Below, one piece after another: positions 33,096 through 43,605 of a stretch of 64,000 nucleotides of DNA. The notes beneath the pieces are model-generated. The model did no database searches. It was not told where the DNA came from and saw only the letters and a list, made by a program, of their open reading frames with translations. The DNA is from Bactrocera neohumeralis (lineage: Eukaryota > Arthropoda > Insecta > Diptera > Tephritidae): the NCBI RefSeq assembly GCF_024586455.1, contig NC_065919.1:41702839-41766838 (forward strand), in the 5' to 3' direction. Numbering within the stretch: the stretch's first letter is position 1; each line of letters starts with the position of its first letter. The translations under genes and the position numbers were made by a program.

Positions 33096-33420
33096 TTAGA
33101 CAATAATTGTTGCCAAGTAAATAACAGAAAAACAAGTTTTCATTAAATTTTAAACAAACATTAAGGGTAAAATAATTAAACTGATTCCGATCGTTCACCG
33201 AACATTTTATACTGCCATGGCTTTATAAGCTTTCTAGTACAATTTTTAGCGTCATTTACTGTTTTAGAAAATCGTATTTTTAGCAAATTTTATGGACGAA
33301 AACATCTTTTCAAATGTTTATACTGTTTTATACAAGAACTTGTTTTAGATCGTCCAAACAGTTTAATGGCAGCGGCTATATCCTAAATTAACCGATCTGA
33401 AAAACTTTTGACAATTCAAA

Positions 33421-34099
33421 CCTGGTGAATGTAAATAAGCTAAAAATCTTTTAATTTTGCAATGTACATTGCCTTATGTTGTTTTCACTGAATAATTTAC
33501 AATAATTTACCTTTTGAATAGCCGAAATAAAAAAAACAAACAACCGAAATTGAACGATTCAAGTAATTTGCAAATAAATGAATTCGAAAACAAAACAAAA
33601 AAAATTAAAAAGAAAATTTTGTATGAAAAAGTCACTTTTTGAGAACTTTTTCGCTCGTTCGGTTAAAAATGAAGAAATTTGCTGAAGTTTTTTACTGAAA
33701 AATTTCTTCGGATATGTATCAAAAGGTTCAGGCCATTTTTCAGAAAGCAACATTTAGTCAGCTATAGTGAACAGACAAAAACCTTGCTATTTTTGTAAAG
33801 TTTTCATTTTATTTATTTTAGGATTTCAAAATTGAACATACAAGCTATAGGTGCATCAGTGGCCCGATATCGGCCGTTCCGACAAAAATATTTTCCTATT
33901 CGCAAATCTTATTAAATTTAAAAGATTTCCCAAAAACATAGAAATCTTGTCCGAATTATTACAGACTTGTATACGGGCTGTCTAAATCGAAAGACAGAAC
34001 TGATTTTAAATATAATTGGTCTGGTGGCGATCAACTTTGGTGGGTATATGAAATAAAAACTTGATCTCTTGTTAGGACATTTTGCAAACATTAAGTAAC
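33421..34099. other. AT-rich stretch, no gene recognised
   Basis: A short family B scrap (GGCCCGATATCGGCCGTTCC) lies at 33860. Otherwise low-complexity DNA. Confidence 0.45.
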
Positions 34100-34255
34100 A
34101 AAATTAATAACTACAATCGATTGTAATCGATAAAAACAGTGCACACAAACTTTTAATAAACATAAACGGTAGCGTAAAATCAACAAGAGCAAAAAAATCA
34201 AACAAACTTGGGAAAAACGTTTACTGGCCTCACCAGCAAGATGCAGGCATTCCTT

Positions 34256-35386
34256 AAATGCCTACTTCAGCTTTGTCGACCCAACAACAACAACAACTAC
34301 TGGCAATAGAAAGCATAACATCGATGATGAGTCATCACGGCGATCAGCTGAAAAGGAATCGAAGCAAAGAACGCAGTCAGCAGAAGCAGCCGAAAACAAA
34401 AATCGGGCCCTGACAGCAACCAGTCTGCAGGTACCAGCAAGCGCACGAAACGAAAATCACAACGCAAGGTGAGAACGGTGAGAGTGTACCAATATAAAAG
34501 GCCAGTCTTACAAACAGCGGCATTGACCGAAAAAATTAACATACAAAAAGGGAATAAAAGTCCTTCAAAGTCAGCGGTCAATTCTAAAAATTTTCAGACG
34601 GATATGGTACCACCATAGTCGTTAATGCCAAACCATAATATTTGCCGAACGTAGCAGTAATTTTTAAATTAAGTGAAATTGATTTCCTAACAATTTTCAT
34701 GAGCGATGGATATAGACGACGATGCGAACATTGACCACCACAGTCGTTAAATTTTTGCAAATAAAAACCGTATCAACTGAAGTATTTGGGCGTAAGTTGT
34801 AATCAAGGGTATAGAGTCCGTCGTAGACACTAGTGAAGTCAAAGAAGCATTGGAAGAATGCGGTTTTGGTATTAAAACCGTAGTAAATATATTAATAGAA
34901 ATAAAGTACCTCAGCCAATGTTTAAAAATGAGTTGATGCCGAACTCAAGTCAACTTAAAAAAAAATGAAACACATCCAATAAATAATTTGAAATATTTGC
35001 TGCATCGTAGAGTAACTGTGGAAGAACCACATAAAAGAAACGGTCCGGTACAATGTACTAACTGCCAAAAATATGGGCATACTAAATCATTCTGCACTCT
35101 ACGCAGTGTTTGTGTGGTATGTGGTGATTTACATCCACTTCTAAATGGACCCTTAGAGAAAGAAGAATTAAATAAAAAATGTAGCAATTGGGGAGGAAAT
35201 CACACTGCTAAATACAGGGGTTGTCCTGTATATAAACATTTGAAATCGAAGTTGTCACAGGGCATTCAAGCACGTCGTAACCAAATGTTACAAACATCCC
35301 GTAATGAAATTATATTAACCTCAGAAAAAGTTCAATCTATTACTTCTATCAATAATAATATGCTAGGAGCTATGCTAATGTGGTGA
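34256..35386 (+). pseudogene. Jockey ORF1 (gag-like, zinc knuckles)
   Basis: Starts MPTSALSTQQQQQLLAIESI and has stops in the first third. From 34988 the frame is open for 132 codons: KYLLHRRVTVEEPHKRN then CTNCQKYGHTKSFC, an intact C-x2-C-x4-H-x4-C knuckle. The second knuckle (CVVCGDLH) lacks its last Cys (NGP for NCP), and the third (CSNWGGNHTAKYRGC) has Trp for the second Cys. Upstream, the PRE_C2HC-like region NKVPQPMFK.ELMPNSSQL is visible in another frame. Family role: RNA binding in the retrotransposition particle. Confidence 0.78.
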
Positions 35387-35559
35387 AAGGCAACACTGTG
35401 CAAATGCAACTGCCGCAAAATCCTCCAAATGGAGGTATTGAAACTATAATTATAAATCTTACACAGTGTATGACACAATTTATGTCTAGCATGCAAAACA
35501 TGATCCAAAATTTAATAAAATCACAAAATCAGATGCTGTAAAATTTATTAAGTAAAAAT

Positions 35560-36060
35560 GAGCTTACTAAATATCTATATATGGAATTAACGGTGTTAAC
35601 CAACATAAATTAGAGATTATTAGATTTCTGTCTGAAAAAAATATAGATGTAATGCTTATATCAGAAACTCATTTAACAAATAAAAATAATTTCGATATAC
35701 CGGGATTTAGACTATATGCTACAAATCATACGATGAAAAAGCGTGCTGGCTATGGCACGGCAGTGTTGACAGAAATAGCTGAAACCACTATTGTTCTAGA
35801 ATTTCATAGTTACACCACAAAGTTACAGTTACAACAATATCACTAAGAATGGTATTTCAACCCAATTTGCCAAAGCAGAACAACCTTTGCTGTCAATCTT
35901 ACCCAATACAGCTAAAAGAGTCATCAAAGAACTTAACTAAAAAGTCGCCGGGACATGATAAAATCTCCCCACAAAAATGTTAATTGAGTTATCATCTCAT
36001 GCCGGTAGAGGTGCTCTCTTGCTCTTCATTGCAATTTATGCCCCTATTGTGTTCAACCTG
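35560..36060 (+). pseudogene. Jockey ORF2: endonuclease start fused to RT start
   Basis: NGVNQHKLEIIRFLSEKNID, then VMLISETHLT (the conserved SETH of AP-type endonuclease) and GFRLYATNHTMKKRAGYGTA. At 35830 the frame jumps to sequence just before the RT domain (AKRVIKELN..KVAGTDKISPKMLIELSSH-like in mixed frames). Most of the endonuclease, including GDFN and SDH, is missing. Confidence 0.7.
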
Positions 36061-36089
36061 ACTGGTCGATAAATTGATGTTAGCGCAAC

Positions 36090-37370
36090 TCAACTCTTTG
36101 AGATCAACCAAACTCTTGGTATTACAGAAACCTCAACTAAGTTCAGTCGAATGCGATTGGCGTTGCCAACCAAGAAAGTGAAACTTGACAGATAGTGAAA
36201 CAGCTAACAATTTTGTAAACGACATATTTAAACAATTGAATTCAGTTCGCCGGCGAAAACAGTGAGTAAACAATATGTCAAAAATAACAAAAAAATGATA
36301 ATATAAGTTTTGATTTAAACAAATGACGAAAATACTGGGGCAAAAACGATGCTACGTATAGGCAGAAAAGCTCAGATCACCAAACCATTGGAGCCCAAAC
36401 GCAAAGTAGCTACAGTTTTTTCACAATTGAAAGTTGTTTTTTGGTAATATTTATTGCAGATTCATAAGTTATTTTCGATTAAATAACGTCTACAGAAGGG
36501 CCATACTCCTCATATTAAAATTATGCGCAACTCTACGTTTCCTTGTTGGACGGTTACACAAAAATGCAGTGAAATGATTTAACATTGGGTTGGCGCAAAC
36601 TCTGCGATATCTTTAGTACTTAAAGAGATTATAAAATTATAATTGAACAACAAATATTTGTGCCCAATGGGATTAAAACTAAATGACTGAGAGGAGCAAA
36701 AACGCTTCAAAGTTTCACTTATTCAAAAGGTTTTCCCCGGGAGTACATCAGGAACTATTTTCCCAATAATTTTCCCCAAAAAGTTTAACATCTTTATCTT
36801 AACAAAAAGGGGATACAGTTTAAATGATGATTGTATTAAAATCTGAATTATATTAGAAAAAAAATGGTATAATTTTTTAAATGTTTGGTTTGGGGTTATA
36901 AAAATGTCTATTCGGATGGGATGCTGGGCATGCAGGCGCAAATCATGACTTTTTTTTTTCAATGTTGTTGTTTTAAAAGGGCTTTTTCAGAACAACATAC
37001 GAATAACCGGATTTGGAAAGATTTACGTTTTTATTGTTAATAAGGGGTAAGAACCGAGGCGACCTGGCTATCCCCAAAATTTTTTAATGACGCCTTATCG
37101 CATGGCGAAGCTTCTTCACCCAAGCACGCACAATACAGTACCTAAAAGGCCCGGAATATTGTAGAGCGGACAATTGGTGTACCAAGGTAGATTTCGATGT
37201 CTTTTATCTGTAAGGGGTTTAAAAACACTCCCGAAAGGCTACCCAAAATTTTGAAAGCTTGTTGCGCATCCCCAAAATTTTTCCCCCTTTCAAGTAATCT
37301 CCGGAAAAAACCACTCTTTAAATAACAATGAAAAGTTTTGGACATAGAAAGAAAGAAAAGGTACCCGAAA
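36090..37370 (+). pseudogene. Harbinger transposase remnant inserted in the Jockey LINE
   Basis: On the + strand, across several frames: MQAQIMT-like sequence, a GDLGYP..LMTPYR block near 37045-37100, RNIVERTIGV (37155-37185) with the catalytic Glu, RFRCLLSVRGLK, and PERLPKILKACCA for the usual PEKVTKIL(N)ACCALHN. The order is HARBI1-like. Almost every block is in a different frame. The borders with Jockey are set only roughly, and terminal repeats were not found. Confidence 0.6.
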
Positions 37371-37950
37371 ATTCCCCTAATATTATACCCCTCTAAATAA
37401 TTAAAATATTAAATTTTATTTATTCTTTCAATTTATTTTTTAGGCATATTTTAAATTTTATTTTTAAAAAAATTAAAATAAAAATATATTAATTTTTTTG
37501 AAACAAACAAGTCAAAAAATAAAAATCACTTTTTTCAAATAATAAAAAAAAATTTAAAAAAATTTTTGTCTTAAAAAACCAAAAATCTTTGGAAGTTTTG
37601 TTTAATTTTAGGCATTCCCCCCCTTTAATTTTTTTTTTCCAAATTTTTTTTTCTTCCTACTTCTGGAAACTTCTCCATTCCACCAATTTTTTGAATTGTT
37701 TTTTTTCAACTTTATTTTTTTTAACAATTTATAAAAATAAATTAAAAAAATTTTTAAAAAAATTAAATAGTTATTTTCCGTCCCCCATTTTTTTTTTAAT
37801 ATTTTTTTTATTTCACCACTGTTGAACTTTAACTGCTTTAAGCGAATTTTTAACTTCCTAAACGTTGGTTGCCCTGGGGATTGGGTTTTTGGATCTATCC
37901 AATTTTTGGAAAAGTCCGATTTCTTGATAGATAAATAAAAGTCTTAAAAA
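37371..37950. other. Homopolymer-rich, apparently poorly resolved sequence
   Basis: Dominated by runs of T, A and C (for example 7 C at 37617-37623 and long T runs to 37815). No coding signal is readable. It could be the 3' UTR of the Harbinger insert or a badly assembled segment. Confidence 0.45.
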
Positions 37951-37959
37951 GCCCTTCAT

Positions 37960-38640
37960 ACAGAACAATCAGTCTTCTACCCTGTTTTTAAAAGTGTTTG
38001 AAAAAAATATTACTATCAAAAATTCTCCTTTCCCCCACGAAAAAAAATACCAATGCATCAACGGGTTTCTGGGAAAAATGACACAATAGAGCGAAATAGA
38101 ATTACTAACGAGATAAGGAAAAATTTGGGGCACAGGATACTGTTCAGTAATATTTCTAGATGTAGCTCGGCGTTTGATGGGGGGGAAAGGGCTTTTCATA
38201 AGATTAAAAAAAATTTTACCTTTAATTGTATAAAACAAGGGGCTTATTTAAAAAAAGAAAATTTATGGTAAAAATGGGAAAATTTTTATCTTTAAAACCC
38301 CATTAAGGGATGAAGGTCAGTGTTTTGGGGCCCCAACATATACACTTTTAAACAACAGATCTTCCCAAATAATGAAACTTTCTTTTGCGGACGACACAGT
38401 ATGTAAAGGGAAATAATGCCACATTTTTGCATTGTACAACGGAGAATTTTAAATTCCCGTCGAAGAATCAGCAAAGGGATAAATGTGAATGAACAGAAAT
38501 AAGCATGTTACATTTTGTTAGACCAAAAAATGTCCGGCAGTAAAATGAACAAAATTATAGTACCCAAGAATAAAGTCATATCTTGGGATTCACCTAGATA
38601 GAAGACTTATTGGGCATACAGTGGCTCACAACTTATTTTT
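37960..38640 (+). pseudogene. Jockey ORF2: RT palm and thumb
   Basis: GFxEKNDTIERNRITNEIRK-like (38060-38125), then frame-shifted FSNISRCSSAFDGG at the position of motif A (FLDVxxAFD), then GVPQGSVLGP-like and YTLF blocks across shifts, FADDTVC (38390-38408, the YADD/FADD catalytic motif) and NEQK.KHVTFC.RPKN, the Jockey hallmark after motif C. It runs into the gap at 38687. Confidence 0.7.
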
Positions 38641-38686
38641 GATCTTTTATTTAAAAGAAAATTTAAAAATCTTTTCATTTTTTTTA

Positions 38687-38786
38687 NNNNNNNNNNNNNN
38701 NNNNNNNNNNNNNNNNNNNNNNNNNNNNNNNNNNNNNNNNNNNNNNNNNNNNNNNNNNNNNNNNNNNNNNNNNNNNNNNNNNNNNN
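38687..38786. other. Assembly gap (100 N)
   Basis: Exactly 100 N. It cuts the 3' end of the Jockey element. Confidence 0.98.
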
Positions 38787-39958
38787 CACTTTCATACCTC
38801 AAACAGCACCCGATATTTCCTTTACCCTTATCATCAATAAAAGCGTAGTGCAAAATAGCAGATAAGATACGAAATAATATGAATGTACGAGATTTTTGAA
38901 GTAAGAAAAAAACATAATTTTATAAAGAAATATAATTAGCCAGAATCCCTTCTCAAGGCCAACTGACTGTTTCCCTATTTGACGTGAACATTTGTACGGA
39001 ACATGCGTACGAACAGTCTATAACGACACAAAGGTGATAACCGACAGCGTCACTTCGTGGTGACGCTTGACATGCTGTCTAAAACTCAACTAAACGAGCA
39101 TATATGAGTCGCTGTTAACATACATATGTATGTGTGTATTGCACAACTCTTTTCTGAACCCTCTTCGTTTTTTATGTAACCGTGAACAATATTTATGGCG
39201 CAGACCAACACAATAATCAATACAAGTACATCCATTGACCAATTCGAGTATGCTCACTTGTGAATAATCACCATGATAATTATAATAACCTCAGTATCGC
39301 TAATTTTTAAAGAAAATATTGTTATTTATTGCAGCAACTTGGTTTCAATTAATTTCCTGTCGTAAATCACAATTCCTTCTTACTGTCCGCTTCCTAGAAA
39401 GTACACGACATGTAATTGCTACAAGGTTATTGCCACGTATTTATAATCGCAGATAGCTTTCTTGCCAGCACAGACCACACCATCCATATTGTTCATTTTA
39501 AGAACGCCAATGTTTGGCGTTCTTTTTTCATTTTTTTTGCGTATTCTTCTTATCAAGCTTTTGCTGAGTTTGCGGAATATCTTCACTTTCAGTTTCTTCC
39601 ACTTTAATCACCGTCATAATAACTTACATAAACATGTGATTCCACTCAGTGTTAAATACAGTCGTAACAGGTGCGAGTAATATGTGGAGTGGAGAGTAGA
39701 TTTCTTTTTTTATAATTTTTGTTTTGAGGCAGAACCCTTTTCATGCTTCAAGAATTCCATTTAATTTATTTGCGTACACGTTCGGTGAATCGTTTCCGCT
39801 CTGTTGCTCAAACGGCTTGTGGCGAATATTTGTCAAATCCGAAGGATTATTTCAAACGCATTCCATACACTACAATATACGTATGTAAATATGAACTGTG
39901 AAATATTGTACATTTACTTTTTTTAATTGATTGCTAAAAGGTCCAAAATTTTAGTTAA
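38787..39958. other. Non-repetitive stretch
   Basis: I recognise no gene. A perfect 11-bp stem-loop (AAGAACGCCAA / TTGGCGTTCTT, 3-nt loop) lies at 39500-39524 and is followed by six T. The overlapping open frames at 39416-39680 have no motif. Confidence 0.45.
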
Positions 39959-40793
39959 AACAAGAAAAAACGTTAACTTCGGTTGCACCGAAGCTAAATA
40001 CCCTTCACAGGTGCATTTATGTTAGTAACTATGTGTTCAGTTTGTATGGAAGCTATATGCTATAGTAATCCGTTCTAAACAAGTTTTTTAGAGATTACTT
40101 TGTTGCCTTAAAAAATAACATATGTATACCAAATTTCGTGAATATATCTTGTCAAATGTGAAAGTTGTCCATAAAAGAACTTGATTCCGATCGTTCAGTT
40201 TGTATGGCAGCTATATGCTATAGTTAACCGATCTGAACAATTTCTTCGGAAATTACATTGTTGCCTTAGGAAATAACATATACCTAATTTCGTTAATAAA
40301 TTTTGTCAAATGTGAAAGTTGTCCATACAAGAACTTGATTCCGATCGTTCAGTTTGTATGGCAGCTATATGCTATAGTTAACCGATCTGAACAATTTCTT
40401 CGGAGATTACATTCTTGCTTTAGAAAATAAGATATACCAAATTTGGTGAATATATCTTGTCAAATGTGAAAGTTTTCCATACAAGCATTTGATTCCGATC
40501 GTTCAGTTTGTATGGCAGCTATATGTTATAGTGGTCCGATATCGGCCGTTCCGACAAATGAGCAGCTTCTTGAAGAGAAAATGACGTTTGCAAAATTTCA
40601 AAACGATATCTTAAAAACTGAGGGGCTAGTTCGAATATATACAGACAGACGGACAGACAGACGGACATGACTAAATCGACTCAGCTCGACATACTGATCA
40701 TTTATATATATACTTTATAGGGTCTCCGACGATTCCTTCTGGGTGTTACAAACTTCGTGACAAACTTAATATACCCTGTTCAGGGTATAAAAA
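39959..40793 (+). repeat. Dispersed repeat family B, long copy with three 154-bp subunits
   Basis: Head AACAAGAAAAAACGTTAACT, tail CCTGTTCAGGGTATAAAAA. The landmark TTTGTATGG starts at 40041, 40199, 40353 and 40507, giving spacings of 158, 154 and 154 bp. Each subunit has CTATATGCTATAG, CCGATCTGAACAATTT, a CAAATTTCGTGAATATA-type segment, TCTTGTCAAATGTGAAAGTT and GATTCCGATCGTTCAG. Then follow TGAGCAGCTTCTTGAAGAGA, the GACAGACGGACAGACAGACGG run (40644 onward), CTGATCATTTATATA and TAGGGTCTCCGACG. No protein. Confidence 0.88.
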
Positions 40794-41925
40794 TTAGTGA
40801 ACTCCGGCTTGGCTCTCACTTCTTTGGCTATTTCGATTCGTTGATCTCTCCAATTCTCTTAAATATCGGCACGAAAGCGAAACCCAAGTTGAAAGTATAT
40901 ATAGTTATCTCCACAAAAGTTCTCCACTACCCGCCGTGATAAAAAACTCCATTAATCATTCAGGAATGTTGAAAGACTCAGAATTTTCTAAGGGTTGTTC
41001 GCCAAAGGTTGTTCATACCGAAGTAAATATTCACTTCATTCACGAAATTTAGAAGAGGCGGGTGGACATGTTTGAAATGTCGAACAACATAGAAAGCTCT
41101 AACGGCTGACTAACTCAGTTACAACAACGCATATTTGATTTTATTTTGTTACTTTTGAAATAAAAGGCTATTGGATTTTTCTTAGTAGCAGCTTCGACCT
41201 CAGCCAGTCTTTTTCCCAAGCCTTCAGTCATATTTCTACTATCCGTTGCCTTGCTTAGTGATATACAAGCAGACCACGATAGCTAGTATAAGAAAAACCC
41301 TCTCAAATATGAGACTTCCAGAAAAAACACATATTCACATAAATAGAAGCACACAATGTCCGCCCTCAAATACGAACATAGTTATAGGCTCTTTCTTCGC
41401 TTATCAAATGTCCGCCCTACATGCTCTTCTGGGCTGTCGCTGAATTTTCAAGTGCAATGTTGACAAGCCGTCTAATTGGTTGGTGCTACAGCAGCGATTA
41501 ATTTAAAAGCATAACAAATCGATATGGAACTAGATACTGGGTAGGTGGTAATATCATGTAACTTCTCACTATTTGCCCATGGATCTATTAAATCTTCATC
41601 ACTCATACATACCCATAGCCTCGGATTAAAAATATAGCTGGCAACTTCAACTTCTTATAATTTAGAAACGCCAAACCGATAATGTTTGTGTTGAGCTAAA
41701 TTGTCTAGTGGGCGTGTTGTGCTAAAATATTTCAATAGACAAAAATAAATAAAGTAGATTGTCAAACAATGGTCTACAATACTCAATTGAGCTTGAATAA
41801 GTTCGTCTCATATGCGCCGAAGACGTCAACTCAGCATATACTTTTGTTGGTTCCGAATTATTGTCAGAGTTTTGTCCCTATTTGAGCAATCAATTTAGTA
41901 ATGCCTATATTGTGGTATATACATA
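40794..41925. other. No gene recognised
   Basis: Mixed-composition DNA. The frames at 40757-40939 and 41246-41443 have no motif. No transposon end is visible before the mariner element. Confidence 0.45.
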
Positions 41926-42691
41926 CGAGGGCTGCTATATATATTCTGGCCTAGGGCAACACTAAGTGTTGCCAGGTGCAATCTGATATTTCCATTGGAA
42001 AGTTTGACATTTTTTAGCATAACATCACTCAGAAAGTTTTGTCATTTAATAGTGAATTGTTTTATTTACAGGGAATTAAAAAATTCATCTCGGCCAAAAA
42101 ATGGAATTAACTCGTGAACATTTTCGTGCGATCATTTTTCACAACTTTCGACGTGGATTATCACGACAAGAGTGCATCGATGAACTAAAACCTTTGTATG
42201 GCTATGAAGCACCATCTTATAGCACTGTGAAAAACTGGTACAACGAATTCAATCGTGGCCGACGCTCGCTCAAAGACGAATTCCGTGAAGGTCGTCCAAA
42301 AGCAGCCGTTGTGCCAGAAAACATCGATGCCGTACGTGAACTGATAATGCCTATGCATTTCTCCCACCAGCATACATTCGATATTGCATGAACACCTGGC
42401 CGTAAAAAAGGTTTCTTCTCGTTGGATCCCGCACAATTTGACAATCGCTCAAAAAAAGGCTCGTGTGGATTGGTGTAAAGAAATACGATCGCGGTGCTTC
42501 AAAAGACGTTTATAAGATCGTCCCAGGTGACGAATCATGGATCTATGCGTATGAGCCCGAAGCAAAACAGCAATCGACAAAAAAAAAAAAAATAAAAATA
42601 AAAAAAAAACAAAAAAAAAAAAAAAAAACATTTTCGTTGATAAATATGCCTATTTACATTATTAGGCCAGAAATATATATAGCAACCTACG
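41926..42691 (+). mobile_element. mariner internal-deletion derivative with both ends
   Basis: Left end CGAGGGCTGCTATATATATT at 41926 matches the complement of the right end (42663-42691, reading inward CGTAGGTTGCTATATATATT). Both are flanked by TA (41924-41925 and 42692-42693). Length is 766 bp against about 1.3 kb for a complete mariner. The 5' part of the transposase is kept. The 3' half is replaced by an A-rich stretch (42579-42628). Confidence 0.88.
42101..42580 (+). pseudogene. mariner transposase N-terminal half
   Basis: MELTREHFRAIIFHNFRRGL opens an intact paired HTH region with GYEAPSYSTVKNWYNEFNRG and EGRPKAAVVPENIDAVREL. After a small deletion at about 42345 (the segment with the second HTH end is missing), the frame shifts to SIHSILHEHLAVKKV, then IAQKKARVDWCKE, and shifts again to GDESWIYAYEPE, which holds the first catalytic Asp. 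Translation is lost in the poly(A) run. It encodes at most a DNA-binding fragment of about 96 residues. Confidence 0.85.
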
Positions 42692-42693
42692 TA

Positions 42694-43139
42694 TATGTAT
42701 ATATGGCCTTGTATGTAAAATATATATAAACTCGGTTTCATAACCTAAAATAGTATTTTTGTGTGAATATTTTACTATAAAGTAGAGAAGAAGAAATATT
42801 TTGGAAATATTTGAAATCACCTCCGTGAACTGAAGGCTAAAATATTAAACTCAAAATAGTGTGAATGAATGTGAAAAAAATACTAAACCAAAACCAAACA
42901 AGATAATTAAACCAAGGGACCAAATAACAAGCTAAATAACCAAGTAAAATTACACAAATCTTCTTTCTACTGTGGCGTAGTGCAATAAAGGATGTTACTC
43001 AGACTCTATTATCATTGAGTGATGTCCAAGCGAGCTTGAAAATTGATGTAATTACTGTTTTAATAATAAGTTGGCTGTCATAATTGTTGCACTGATACAT
43101 CATTTCTTAGATCATTTTAAGCTGTATATAAAATATATT
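42694..43139. other. No gene recognised
   Basis: AT-rich with repeated ACCAA(A/G) stretches at 42890-42950. No coding signal. Confidence 0.5.
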
Positions 43140-43400
43140 TTAATTCTCTCGCAACATTTTGCAAATGGAGTACAATAGTTTTGTTCCCTTAAGGGTTGTT
43201 GTAACACTTAACACTAATTTAAATAGATATGAAGGTATATATTTGTACATGATCAGGGTGACGAGACATGTTGCATTCCAAATGACATAAGTAAACATTG
43301 AGATATCGTGATTTATGATGTTCCTTGGCACCCTAAAGAGGTTAGTATTTCCGATGGGCACAATCGGAAGGTTGTCACGCTTACAAAATGTCACAAAACA
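43140..43400 (-). repeat. Family A fragment
   Basis: TTCTCTCGCAACATTTTGC, GATCAGGGTGACGAGA and AAACATTGAGATATCGTGAT follow the order of 21191-21450 with deletions. The GTCC microsatellite is missing. Confidence 0.65.
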
Positions 43401-43605
43401 AAAACTTTTAAACGATCTTAACGAAGGTTCACAACAGGCCCGTACCCAGGATTTAGTTTCGGGAGGCCCGATCTGTAATCATAGGAAATCATTAATGTTC
43501 TAATTAACATAGTTGATTACCCATAATTGTGCAAAAGAAATATTAACATATGGAGAGCTGCTAATTAAGACTTAAAATATCGGAATTACACATATTTTGG
43601 GATAA
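43401..43605. other. Short spacer
   Basis: No signal apart from the junction with the LINE 3' end. Confidence 0.4.

Larger units (their letters stand above)
34100..38686 (+). mobile_element. Jockey-type LINE, interrupted and noisy
   Basis: 5' leader, gag-like ORF1 (from ATG 34256), endonuclease start (35560-35850), start of RT (35880-36060), a foreign Harbinger insert, then RT palm and thumb (about 37960-38640), running into the assembly gap at 38687. The order is that of Jockey. The gap between endonuclease and RT is shorter than expected, so an internal deletion exists as well. Frame breaks are very frequent after 36.7 kb. Confidence 0.75.

Noticed and set aside
39500..39524. Rho-independent terminator, hence bacterial DNA
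   Set aside because: The window is clearly insect. Spliced genes, LINEs and mariners surround it, so the stem-loop plus T run is not evidence of bacterial sequence.
39959..40793. CRISPR-like or satellite array
   Set aside because: The 154-158-bp subunits have no spacer/repeat structure, occur only inside family B copies and vary in number. This is an internal tandem structure of a dispersed eukaryotic repeat.
42449..42741. Frames of 60-88 codons with runs of Phe or Lys
   Set aside because: Translation of the poly(A) stretch inside the mariner derivative.
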